A DNA stretch of 46,577 nt. It comes from an uncultured Bacilli bacterium. GTDB taxonomy: Bacteria; Bacillota_I; Bacilli_A; RF39; UBA660. A model generated the notes under the pieces. It made no database searches. It was not told the DNA's origin and saw only the letters and a list, made by a program, of their open reading frames with translations. The translations under genes were made by a program, and so were the position numbers. The stretch is from the NCBI GenBank assembly GCA_944331835.1, contig CALVIU010000003.1, forward strand, positions 1 to 46,577, given 5' to 3'. The first letter of the stretch is position 1. Each line of letters starts with the position of its first letter. Positions 6,992-14,575 of the stretch are shown here, piece after piece.

Positions 6992-8060
6992 CCTTACAGT
7001 AAATAATTTATTAAAAATATATGAAACAGAAATATCTAAGAATGTTAAAAATAAAAAAAGTTTATATAATTTTGAAGTAAATAAAATGCAAAATATTACT
7101 AATATATTAAGTATGTTAAATAATGGTGATATTGGACATAAGAAATACAATATATTTTTAATTTATGAACCTAAATGTAGATTAGTAATGTCTTTAAGTG
7201 TTAGTGATAAAATTATTAATCATTTCGTAACTAGATATTCTTTAGAAAAGAATTTAACTAAATATTTGGATCCTAGAAATATTGCAACTAGAAAGAATAT
7301 GGGAACTGATTATGGAATTAAATTAGTTAGAAAATATTTAAATAAATTAAAAAAAGATAATGATATGTTTTATATACTAAAAATTGATATAAGTAAATAT
7401 TTTTATAGTATAGATCATAATGTATTAAAAAGTGAACTTAAGGATAAATTAGATGATTATGAATACGATATAATAAGTAAAATAATTGATACTACTAATG
7501 AAGAATATGTAAATAAAGAAATATTTCATAATATATCTAAACATAATCTTGATTTACCGCTATATTATTTTGGTAAAGGTCTTCCAATTGGCAATATGAC
7601 TAGTCAATTCCTTTCGATATTCTATTTACATAAATTAGATCATTTTATAGTTCATGATTTAAAATTAAAGTATTATGTTAGATATATGGATGATTTTATA
7701 ATAATGGATAAAGATCTTAATAAATTAAAACAAGCTAGAGAAATAATTATTGAAAAGTTAGAACAAGAATATAAATTAAAAGTAAATACGAAAAAAACTT
7801 TTATAGTAAATAGTAAAATAGGTTTTGCTTTTTTAGGATATGTGTTTAAAGTGTTAGATAATAAAACAATTATTAAAATTAAAAGATGTAATTTAGAAAA
7901 GATAAAGAAAAGAGTTAAAAAAGTAAATTATTTATTTAAAAATAAAAAGATAAGTCATTATAAAGCATTTTGTACAATTATGACTTATTCTAATTGTTAT
8001 AAATATAGTAATAATATAAGAGTATTAAAACTTATTGATAAATATTTTTATGAAAAATAA
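6981..8060 (+). CDS. DGR reverse transcriptase
   Basis: 359 aa from ATG 6981 (ATG 6966 also possible). Copies TR RNA into cDNA with errors at adenines. Motifs in order: YEPKCRLVMSLSVSDKIINH; motif A FYILKIDISKYFYSIDH; motif B GLPIGNMTSQFLSIFYLHKL, the I/LGNxTSQ form of DGR enzymes in place of the group II QGxxxSP; catalytic YVRYMDDF; and motif E region FAFLGYVFK. There is no maturase or endonuclease domain, and the length suits a DGR enzyme. It overlaps Avd upstream and a small ORF downstream. Confidence 0.93.
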   Translation: MKNDLTVNNLLKIYETEISKNVKNKKSLYNFEVNKMQNITNILSMLNNGDIGHKKYNIFLIYEPKCRLVMSLSVSDKIINHFVTRYSLEKNLTKYLDPRNIATRKNMGTDYGIKLVRKYLNKLKKDNDMFYILKIDISKYFYSIDHNVLKSELKDKLDDYEYDIISKIIDTTNEEYVNKEIFHNISKHNLDLPLYYFGKGLPIGNMTSQFLSIFYLHKLDHFIVHDLKLKYYVRYMDDFIIMDKDLNKLKQAREIIIEKLEQEYKLKVNTKKTFIVNSKIGFAFLGYVFKVLDNKTIIKIKRCNLEKIKKRVKKVNYLFKNKKISHYKAFCTIMTYSNCYKYSNNIRVLKLIDKYFYEK

Positions 8061-8292
8061 GTGTGAATTTTTTAAAAGAATATATAAAGATTATGTAATT
8101 ATATTTGATTATAATGGTGTAAAAAAAACAATGGGTTTTGATAAAATGTTACAAAAATATATAAGAAATGGTGATATAAATTATATTATTGTTTATAATG
8201 ATTTTACTATAGAAAAACATATATGTAAGAATAATAATTACTATAAGTATTTAATAATTGATTTTTTACAATATTTCGTTCGACAAAAGTAG
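8050..8292 (+). CDS. Small protein of unknown function after the reverse transcriptase
   Basis: 80 aa from ATG 8050 (TTG 8035 would add five residues). It overlaps the end of the reverse transcriptase by 11 bp, so it is translationally coupled and part of the DGR operon. The sequence is rich in Lys, Tyr, Ile and Asn, with KMLQKYIRNGDINYIIVYND near the middle; no membrane segment, signal or Cys pair. I do not recognise a family. Codon and base use match its neighbours. Confidence 0.55.
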   Translation: MKNKCEFFKRIYKDYVIIFDYNGVKKTMGFDKMLQKYIRNGDINYIIVYNDFTIEKHICKNNNYYKYLIIDFLQYFVRQK

Positions 8293-8299
8293 ACAGCAT

Positions 8300-8390
8300 C
8301 TCCTATGGACAATGGAGTATTTGTGTGTTAGCTTAGCTAATTAAGGAAGAAATGCTAATAGATCAAATACCTAGGGTTAGTAAATTCTTC
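8300..8390 (+). ncRNA. Candidate structured leader RNA upstream of the Rpn-like gene
   Basis: The 123-bp gap 8293-8415 has nested pairings: CTCC 8300-8303 / GGAG 8314-8317; GTATTTG 8317-8323 / CAAATAC 8364-8370; TTAGC 8328-8332 / GCTAA 8354-8358. In addition GAAGAA (8346-8351), in the apical loop, can pair with TTCTTC (8385-8390) as a pseudoknot, just before an AGAGGG ribosome site. It matches no riboswitch consensus I know. Confidence 0.4.
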
Positions 8391-8415
8391 TATTAAAGAA
8401 AGAGGGATTTGGTTA

Positions 8416-9270
8416 ATGAGTAAAAATAATAATACAGTAAAGGGATCAGATGATAATTGCTTTAAATCAATTGTTGCATCCCCTAAAGGAAAAGAAATAC
8501 TAGAAAGTATATTAAAACAAGTATTAAAAAGTGATGTAGAGATAATCGAATTTGTTAATACAGAATTAGGGAAATTTAATAAAAATGTAAAAAATAAAAG
8601 AACAGATATTATAGTAAAAATTGATGGAATAATAGCAAATGTAGAAGTAAATACGAATGATTATATATATTCTAAATTTTTTAGAAATTTTGTCTATCTA
8701 GTTTCACTATTTAGTAGGTATTGTGTGAAAGAAAATAAAAATAAGAAAAAGATATATGACACAATAACAAATATAATCCAAATAAATTTAAATTTTGGAG
8801 TTACTGATATAAAAACAGATAAACTAATATTAGAAAATAGATTTGGAAATGCAGAAGGACATATAATAAAGAATTTAGTATCATATGATGTTTTTGTAGA
8901 CAATATCAAGAAATTTTGCTATGATAATGATGAAATAGAGCAATATAAGTATTTGCTTATGTTAGATATGACATTGGATGAGTTAAGAAGCTTCTATCCA
9001 AGTGATGAAATAATAAAGGAATATGGTGATGCACTTATGAAATATAGTGAAGATACATTTATATATCCGTATAGTGAAGAAGAGGAAAAAGAGATGCTTC
9101 ATAATACAGAACTTGATATAGCGTATAATGATGGTGTTGAGAAAGGCATTGAGCAAAAAGAAATAGAAATGATAAAGAATTTCTATAAAATAGGTACACC
9201 AGTTGAAGATATAGCTAAAGCTAGTAATTTAAGTGTAGATGAAGTAAATAAAATATTAAAAGAAAAATAA
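8416..9270 (+). CDS. Rpn-like PD-(D/E)XK nuclease family protein
   Basis: 284 aa. The N-terminal part fits the PD-(D/E)XK family often annotated as transposase or Rpn: NCFKSIVASPKGKEILESIL, then KNKRTDIIVKIDGIIANVEV (D, then E-x-N in place of the usual E-x-Q). The C-terminus has the family's regulatory tail: acidic SEEEEKEM, DGVEKGIEQKEIEMIKNFYK, and a helix-turn-helix-like VEDIAKASNLSVDEVNKIL. Related proteins promote RecA-independent recombination or act as defence-like nucleases. No terminal inverted repeats or target duplication were seen. The start has AGAGGG upstream. It follows the DGR directly, so it may be part of the same accessory block. Confidence 0.75.
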   Translation: MSKNNNTVKGSDDNCFKSIVASPKGKEILESILKQVLKSDVEIIEFVNTELGKFNKNVKNKRTDIIVKIDGIIANVEVNTNDYIYSKFFRNFVYLVSLFSRYCVKENKNKKKIYDTITNIIQINLNFGVTDIKTDKLILENRFGNAEGHIIKNLVSYDVFVDNIKKFCYDNDEIEQYKYLLMLDMTLDELRSFYPSDEIIKEYGDALMKYSEDTFIYPYSEEEEKEMLHNTELDIAYNDGVEKGIEQKEIEMIKNFYKIGTPVEDIAKASNLSVDEVNKILKEK

Positions 9271-9306
9271 GGATTTTAAAAACATATAATTAATAAGGTG
9301 ATATGC

Positions 9307-9552
9307 GTGCATATGAAAGATAACCTTATTAATTTTTTATATGATAAAAAATATTTTATAAATATATATGATGAATATATTCATATATTTAATTATCAGG
9401 AGTTAGTTAGTTTATCCAGTAAGAAAATAGTGTTAAAAATGGAAACATTTAAAATAGAAGTAACTGGAGATAATTTATTTATAACTAGAATGTTGCCTAA
9501 TGAAATCCTCATTAAAGGTATTATAGGTAAGGTGGAATTTAGTTATGAATAA
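9307..9552 (+). CDS. yqfC: YabP/YqfC-family sporulation protein
   Basis: About 81 aa; all-beta protein with KIVLKMETFKIEVTGDNLFI and LIKGIIGKVEF, the YqfC/YabP pattern. Membership also follows from position: it overlaps yqfD by 8 bp, and the pair heads the ybeY-era-recO cluster as in Bacillus. YqfC is made in the mother cell under SigE in Bacillus; its molecular role is unknown. The start is uncertain: AAGG at 9295-9298 fits GTG 9307, with ATG 9313 next and GTG 9298 upstream. Confidence 0.75.
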   Translation: MHMKDNLINFLYDKKYFINIYDEYIHIFNYQELVSLSSKKIVLKMETFKIEVTGDNLFITRMLPNEILIKGIIGKVEFSYE

Positions 9553-10702
9553 AAAAATTATCTGGGTTAGAAGTAAATGTAAGGATTATTATAGATTTAT
9601 AAATAAAATTCAATATTTAAATATTGTAATATTGGATATAAAATATGAAAATGATTATGTATATTTAAAAATAGAAGATAAATATTTAGATAAATTAAAT
9701 AAGTATTTAGTTAGTTATAAATTTGAGATAGTTAATGTAATTGGGATTTATGAAGTAATAAGTAAATTGAAGAAAAATTATATTTTTGTTATATGTCTAG
9801 TGTTAGGTGTTTGTCTATTTTTAATTCTTAGTAATTTAGTTGTAAAAATTAATGTTATTCATGAAAATAAAGAAATAAGAGACATTATTCAAGATGAACT
9901 TGAAGAATATGGAATTACTGTTTTAAGTTTTAAAAAAAGTTATAATGAATTAGATAAAATAAGACAAGAAATCTTAGATAAATATCCTGACAAACTTGAT
10001 TGGATGGAATTTGATGTTGATGGTATGGTTATTAATGTTCGGGTGGAAGAACGTATTATTACCGATACTAGTAAAGAAGATAAAGTATGCGATTTGGTGG
10101 CTACTAAATCAGGAGTTATAAATGATATATTAGTTAGTGATGGAGAGGTTAAAGTAAACATTAATGATTATGTAAGAGAGGGAGATACATTAGTTAGTGG
10201 GGTTATTACTTATAATGAAGAAAATAAAAGATATACTTGTGCTAGCGGTAGAGTTTTTGCAACAACTTGGTATACGGCATCAGTTTCAATACCATTAGAA
10301 TATAAAGAATATGTTGAAACTGGTAAGAAAAAGTATAATATAGTATGGGAAGTAGATGATAATAAAAAAAATATTTTAAGAGATAGATTTACGACATTTA
10401 ATAGTTCTTTAAAAAATATTTTGCATGTATTTGATTTTAATTTATATATTGAGACCCAAAAAGAGACTGAAGAAATAATTAAAACATATAGTGAAAGTGA
10501 GGCTTTAGAAGTAGGTATCAATAAGGCTACAGAAAGTATAGAAGTAACACTTGGAGAATTTGATGAAATAATTGATAAAAAAGTTTTGAAAAAATCAGTA
10601 AATAATAGTACAATGGATATAGAAGTATTTATAATAGTGAAAGAATTAATAAGTACAGAAAAAGAAGTTATAATAGAAGAGAATGCTGAAGGGATGCGAT
10701 AA
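9545..10702 (+). CDS. yqfD: Sporulation protein YqfD
   Basis: 385 aa. The N-terminal domain resembles the YqfD N-terminus. One transmembrane helix (about 80-100, YIFVICLVLGVCLFLILSNL) separates it from an extracytoplasmic region with KYPDKLDWMEFDVDGMVINV and VEERI, and CDLVATKSGVINDILVSDGE, a conserved core of YqfD/SpoIV proteins. Bacillus YqfD is needed for efficient late sporulation. The 8-bp overlap with yqfC implies coupled translation. Confidence 0.85.
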   Translation: MNKKIIWVRSKCKDYYRFINKIQYLNIVILDIKYENDYVYLKIEDKYLDKLNKYLVSYKFEIVNVIGIYEVISKLKKNYIFVICLVLGVCLFLILSNLVVKINVIHENKEIRDIIQDELEEYGITVLSFKKSYNELDKIRQEILDKYPDKLDWMEFDVDGMVINVRVEERIITDTSKEDKVCDLVATKSGVINDILVSDGEVKVNINDYVREGDTLVSGVITYNEENKRYTCASGRVFATTWYTASVSIPLEYKEYVETGKKKYNIVWEVDDNKKNILRDRFTTFNSSLKNILHVFDFNLYIETQKETEEIIKTYSESEALEVGINKATESIEVTLGEFDEIIDKKVLKKSVNNSTMDIEVFIIVKELISTEKEVIIEENAEGMR

Positions 10703-10703
10703 T

Positions 10704-11321
10704 ATGTTTCTAAACACTATTGAATCAATTTTGAATGATAATTGGCCAATTTTAGTAATATTTGTCATAACCCTTGTTATAGTTAGATTTTTTTATTTAA
10801 GAACACATCGTGAAAAAATTAGTTTTTATCGCGAATTTTTAATGATTATCTCGATATGCTATATTTTCTTGTTATTTCAATTATTAACTAAGGTCGAAAT
10901 GAATTCTAATAGTGGATTTAACATTATTCCTTTTCAAGAAATATTTCGCTATGAAGTAGGTAGTAGACTCTTTATCTTTAATGTATTTGGTAATATTATG
11001 GCATTTGTTTTATTTGGTTTAATTGTTTCAAGTTATATTAAACCTAAGACAGTTGTACCACCGATTATTATTTCTCTTCTAGTTAGTGTGACAGTCGAAT
11101 TTGTACAACTTAATATTGGGAGAAGTTTTGATGTCGATGATATAATTTTAAATGTTGTCGGTGGTTTAATTGGTTTTTTACTTTATATTGGTTTAAGTGC
11201 TATAAAAGATCATCTACCAAGAATTTTTCAGCGTGATGGTATTTACAATTTAATTTGTTTTATTATAATATTGGTTATAATATTTTATATATTAAATGTA
11301 ACGGGGGTAATAAACTTATAA
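10704..11321 (+). CDS. VanZ-like membrane protein
   Basis: 205 aa from ATG 10704, which has AAGGG about 10 nt upstream; ATG 10683 would add seven residues inside yqfD. About five transmembrane helices. The region NIIPFQEIFRYEVGSRLFIF, NVFGNIMAFVLFGLI and VEFVQLNIGRSFDVDDIILN is characteristic of the VanZ-like family. VanZ confers low-level teicoplanin resistance in enterococci; most chromosomal homologues have no known substrate. It occupies the place of phoH between yqfD and ybeY in Bacillus. Its stop overlaps the ybeY start. Confidence 0.85.
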   Translation: MFLNTIESILNDNWPILVIFVITLVIVRFFYLRTHREKISFYREFLMIISICYIFLLFQLLTKVEMNSNSGFNIIPFQEIFRYEVGSRLFIFNVFGNIMAFVLFGLIVSSYIKPKTVVPPIIISLLVSVTVEFVQLNIGRSFDVDDIILNVVGGLIGFLLYIGLSAIKDHLPRIFQRDGIYNLICFIIILVIIFYILNVTGVINL

Positions 11322-11770
11322 TGAATGAATTTAAGATTGTTGATGAATATGGATGTAACTTTGATTATAGTTATTTAGATAAGATAATTAATAAGGCTTT
11401 GGAAATGGAGGGTGTTGACTCTTCGATATTTAGTATAGTATTTATTGATGATGAAAAAATGCATGAATTAAATAAAACATATCGGGGAATTGATAGAACT
11501 ACGGATGTTTTATCATTTGCATTTGAAGATAATAATAAACTTTGCTATAATATAAGGCAGCTTGGTGAGATTTTTGTCTCTATTCCTAGAATGCAACAAC
11601 AAGCTAAGGAATATGGTCATAGTGAAGTAAGAGAATTATCTTTCTTAGTTGTACATGGTTTACTTCATTTGCTAGGATATGACCACACTAAGGGTGAAAA
11701 AGAAGAAAAAGAAATGTTTTCGAAGCAGGAGTTGGTATTAGATGAATTCGAAGAAACAAAACGCTCATAA
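11321..11770 (+). CDS. ybeY: Endoribonuclease YbeY (16S rRNA maturation)
   Basis: 149 aa from ATG 11321, which overlaps the previous stop; longer readings have no ribosome site. GGGGG lies about 10 nt upstream. Zinc site: VVHGLLHLLGYDHTKGEKEE (HGxxHLxGYDH). Other family marks are YRGIDRTTDVLSFAF and LGEIFVSIPRM. The enzyme trims the 3' end of 16S rRNA and takes part in late 30S quality control. It overlaps dgkA by 29 bp. Confidence 0.95.
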   Translation: MNEFKIVDEYGCNFDYSYLDKIINKALEMEGVDSSIFSIVFIDDEKMHELNKTYRGIDRTTDVLSFAFEDNNKLCYNIRQLGEIFVSIPRMQQQAKEYGHSEVRELSFLVVHGLLHLLGYDHTKGEKEEKEMFSKQELVLDEFEETKRS

Positions 11771-12137
11771 GAAGATGAGTTTTAAAAGATTTTTAAATAG
11801 TATTAAGTATTCAGTGCAAGGACTCGCTCATGGATATCGTAATGAACAAAGTTTATGGCTTCATGGGGCTGGGACAATATTAGCAATTATATTGGGATTT
11901 GCATTAAAAATATCATTTAATCAATGGGCAATAATTATCATTGCTCTTGTAGTAGTATTAGCAGTAGAACTTTTAAATACTGCTATTGAAGCAACTGTCG
12001 ATTTAGTTACCAAAGAAATTCATCCACTAGCTAAAGTGGCTAAAGATTGTGCTTCAGCTGCAGCTTTTGTAAGTGCTTTAATGGCAACAATTATATGTTT
12101 ATTTATCTTTATTCCATACATCATCGATTTATTTTAG
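11742..12137 (+). CDS. dgkA: Diacylglycerol/undecaprenol kinase family
   Basis: 131 aa with three transmembrane helices, typical of the small integral-membrane DgkA family. Catalytic and metal residues lie in VELLNTAIEATVDLV, followed by AKDCASAAAFVSAL. In Gram-positive species the family member mainly phosphorylates undecaprenol for cell-wall lipid-carrier recycling. It starts inside ybeY (29-bp overlap) and precedes era, matching the Bacillus order ybeY-dgkA-era. ATG 11775 is an alternative start. Confidence 0.93.
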   Translation: MNSKKQNAHKKMSFKRFLNSIKYSVQGLAHGYRNEQSLWLHGAGTILAIILGFALKISFNQWAIIIIALVVVLAVELLNTAIEATVDLVTKEIHPLAKVAKDCASAAAFVSALMATIICLFIFIPYIIDLF

Positions 12138-12149
12138 GGAGGTGTTACC

Positions 12150-13034
12150 TTGAGGAGTGGTTTTGTCAGTATTATAGGACGTCCTAATGTTGGTAAAAGT
12201 ACACTTGTTAATGCTATTATTAATAAAAAAATTGCTATTACTAGTGATGTATCAGGGACAACTAGAAATATAATTCAAGGAATTTATAATGAACCAGGAT
12301 ACCAAATAGTATTTGTTGATACTCCAGGTATTCATAAACCAATAAATAGACTCGGAAAAGTATTGAATAAACAAGCATTGTCTCTAACTAAAGATGTCGA
12401 TTTAATTTTATTTGTTGTAGATGTTGCTGCAGGTATCGGTAGAGGGGATATGTTTATTTTAGAAATGTTAAAATCTAGTGATATTCCAGTTATATTAGTA
12501 CTTAATAAGATTGATCAAATAAATAATGCTAAATTACTTAAGATAATTGATGAATATAAAGACATTTATCCATTTGTTGAAATTGTCCCAACTAGTGGAC
12601 TTACTCATGACAATATAACTCATTTAATTGATGTAATAAAGAAATATTTGAAAGATGAGGTTCAATATTTTCCAGAAGATTATTACACTAGTAGTAGTTT
12701 AAAGTTTATGGTAAGTGAGATTGTTCGGGAAAAGTTATTACAAGTAACGGAAGAAGAAATACCTCATAGTATTACTTGCTATACTACTTTGTATGAAGAA
12801 CATAAAGATATTATAAATATAGTAGTTGATATTATTGTTGATAGAGATAGTATTAAAAAAATAATCATTGGTAAGAATGGTAGTAGATTAAAACAAGTGG
12901 GGACAATTGCCAGAATGGAAATTGAAGAATTAGTAGGTAAGAAAGTCTATTTGGAGTTATTTGTTAAAGCAATTAAGAATTGGAAAGAAAAAGAAAAGTA
13001 TTTAGTTGAATTAGGTTTTGTAGATAATGAATAA
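12150..13034 (+). CDS. era: GTPase Era
   Basis: 294 aa; TTG start with GGGAGGTG upstream. G1 GRPNVGKST, G2 region SGTTRN, G3 DTPGIHK, G4 NKID, and a C-terminal KH domain with IIGKNGSRLKQVGTIARMEI. Era binds the 3' end of 16S rRNA and checks 30S assembly; its partner YbeY is encoded just upstream. Confidence 0.97.
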   Translation: MRSGFVSIIGRPNVGKSTLVNAIINKKIAITSDVSGTTRNIIQGIYNEPGYQIVFVDTPGIHKPINRLGKVLNKQALSLTKDVDLILFVVDVAAGIGRGDMFILEMLKSSDIPVILVLNKIDQINNAKLLKIIDEYKDIYPFVEIVPTSGLTHDNITHLIDVIKKYLKDEVQYFPEDYYTSSSLKFMVSEIVREKLLQVTEEEIPHSITCYTTLYEEHKDIINIVVDIIVDRDSIKKIIIGKNGSRLKQVGTIARMEIEELVGKKVYLELFVKAIKNWKEKEKYLVELGFVDNE

Positions 13035-13078
13035 AATTTAAATTAATCACCCAATATATAATTAGGACGGTGATTAAA

Positions 13079-13168
13079 TTGAAAAAAGAAGAACTATGGA
13101 AGAAGTTTCAAAAAAGTGGTAAGGTTGAAGATTATTTAGAATATAAAAAGTGCGCAAAGAAGGGTTAA
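13079..13168 (+). CDS. yqzL: YqzL-like micro-protein
   Basis: 29 aa from TTG 13079, with GGACGGTG upstream. The peptide contains LWKKFQKSGKVEDYLEYKK, which matches the YqzL pattern (W-x-x-F-x-x-[ST]G-x-[IV]-x-x-Y-L-x-[FY]-K). In Bacillus yqzL lies in the same place between era and recO. The stop TAA overlaps the recO ATG. Function is unknown in any species. It is too short for usual gene calls. Confidence 0.7.
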   Translation: MKKEELWKKFQKSGKVEDYLEYKKCAKKG

Positions 13169-13896
13169 TGGTGTTAACAGAAGTTGAAGGTTTTATATTA
13201 AGTGAGACTCCTTATGGAGAAACTAGTAAAATAATTAATGTGTTTACTAAAGATTATGGAGTTATTGGTATAATGTGTAAGGGCGCTAAGAGTCTTAAGA
13301 GTAAAAATAGAGTTTCAACAATGCGACTTACATTTGCTAAATTTAACATTTACTTAAAACAAGGAAAACTTTCAACCCTCGTTAGTGCCGATATTATCAA
13401 TCCTTTAAAAAGAATAAAAGAGGATATAATTTTAATTAGTTATTTAAGTTATTTAACTGAACTTACACATCAAGTAATTAAACAAAGTAATAGCCCAAAA
13501 ATCTATGATGATTTTATTAATGCTGTATTAAAAATTGAAGAAGGACTAGACCCTTTAGTTATAACTAACATCATAGAAATAAAATATTTAGCGGAATTAG
13601 GGGTATTATTTAGCCTAGATGAATGTGTTATGTGTGGCAGTAAAACTGGTATTGCAACGATTGATGCCGATAAAGGGGGATTTATTTGTCTTAATTGTTT
13701 AACTAATGAAGTAATCGTCGATAAGAAAGTAATAAAGATGTTAAGGATGTATTATTACGTCAATATTAAAAGTATCAGTAATATAAAAATAGAAGATGAT
13801 ATAAAAAATGTAATTAATAAATTTTTAGATATGTATTACGAAAGATACACAGGACTTTACTTAAACAGTAAAAACTTTTTAAAAAATTTAACTTAA
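13168..13896 (+). CDS. recO: DNA repair protein RecO
   Basis: 242 aa. ATG 13168 overlaps the preceding stop (TAATG) and has AAGAAGGG upstream. The N-terminal OB fold includes EGFILSETPYGETSKIINVF and GVIGIMCKGAKSLKSK; the C-terminal half carries the zinc ligands CVMCG and CLNC. RecO with RecR loads RecA on SSB-coated gaps. Its place after era is conserved in Firmicutes. Confidence 0.95.
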   Translation: MVLTEVEGFILSETPYGETSKIINVFTKDYGVIGIMCKGAKSLKSKNRVSTMRLTFAKFNIYLKQGKLSTLVSADIINPLKRIKEDIILISYLSYLTELTHQVIKQSNSPKIYDDFINAVLKIEEGLDPLVITNIIEIKYLAELGVLFSLDECVMCGSKTGIATIDADKGGFICLNCLTNEVIVDKKVIKMLRMYYYVNIKSISNIKIEDDIKNVINKFLDMYYERYTGLYLNSKNFLKNLT

Positions 13897-13916
13897 AATG
13901 ATTTTACTGTTTTTTT
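13863..13916 (+). terminator. Terminator at the end of recO
   Basis: AAACAGTAAAA (13863-13873) pairs over 11 bp with TTTTACTGTTT (13902-13912), then more T. The left arm lies in the last recO codons; the loop is long (28 nt). Confidence 0.5.
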
Positions 13917-13946
13917 CATGTTATAATTTTGATGGTGAAGGGTATT

Positions 13947-14543
13947 ATGGCAAAGTTAACATTATATTATGGCACAATGGAAACTGGTAAAACAACTAAG
14001 TTAATTCAAGACCACTACAATTATTCTCGGTATTTATTAAAAGTTATTTTGATTAAGCCGAAAGTTGATACTAAAGGTGGAGATACAGTAATTACAAGAA
14101 TTGGAGAAAATATTAAATGTGATTTATTGCTTCCTAAAAGTGCCAGTTTACTAAGTAAGAAATATTTTAATAGATATAAATATATGCAATTTATTTTAGT
14201 AGATGAAGCTCAGTTTTTATCGAAAAAACAGATAAATGAGTTATGGTTTATTGCTCACAAGTATAATATTAATGTGGTGTGTTATGCTTTAAAAAGTAAT
14301 TTTAAAGGGTATTTATTCGAAGGGAGCATGCAGTTACTTGCTAGAAGTGATGAAAAGCATGAATTAACTGTTAATTGTTCTTGTGGTAAGACAGCGATGT
14401 TTAATGCTAGAAGAGTAAATGGTAAATATATTTATAGTGGTAAAGAAGTGGTAATTGATGGTGAACATGATAATGTGGAATATATTCCACTTTGTAGTGA
14501 TTGTTATTTAGATTATGTTTTAAATGGTAAAATGCCTAAATAG
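13947..14543 (+). CDS. tdk: Thymidine kinase (type II)
   Basis: 198 aa from ATG 13947 (GAAGGG 13937-13942); TTG/ATG starts 15-18 nt upstream are less likely because TATAAT sits at 13922-13927. Walker A is YGTMETGKTTKL, Walker B VDEAQFLS, the lasso region includes SGKEVVIDG, and zinc ligands are CSCGK and CSDC. It salvages thymidine to dTMP. The usual ATP-lid Phe/Tyr contacts were not checked. Confidence 0.92.
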   Translation: MAKLTLYYGTMETGKTTKLIQDHYNYSRYLLKVILIKPKVDTKGGDTVITRIGENIKCDLLLPKSASLLSKKYFNRYKYMQFILVDEAQFLSKKQINELWFIAHKYNINVVCYALKSNFKGYLFEGSMQLLARSDEKHELTVNCSCGKTAMFNARRVNGKYIYSGKEVVIDGEHDNVEYIPLCSDCYLDYVLNGKMPK

Positions 14544-14544
14544 A

Positions 14545-14553
14545 TGATATAAT
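14545..14553 (+). promoter_or_regulatory. Extended -10 promoter for glyS
   Basis: TGATATAAT, an extended -10 (TGnTATAAT), lies 23 nt before the glyS start; the -35 is poor. The same TGATATAATAC occurs at 37573-37583. Confidence 0.5.
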
Positions 14554-14575
14554 ACTTACATAAAGGAGAGATACT

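Noticed and set aside
6981-8060. Group II intron reverse transcriptase
   Set aside because: No maturase or endonuclease domain, no domain V-like RNA found, DGR-type motif B, and an adjacent TR/VR pair.
8416-9270. Insertion sequence
   Set aside because: The protein family is called transposase in databases, but no terminal inverted repeats or target duplication are visible.
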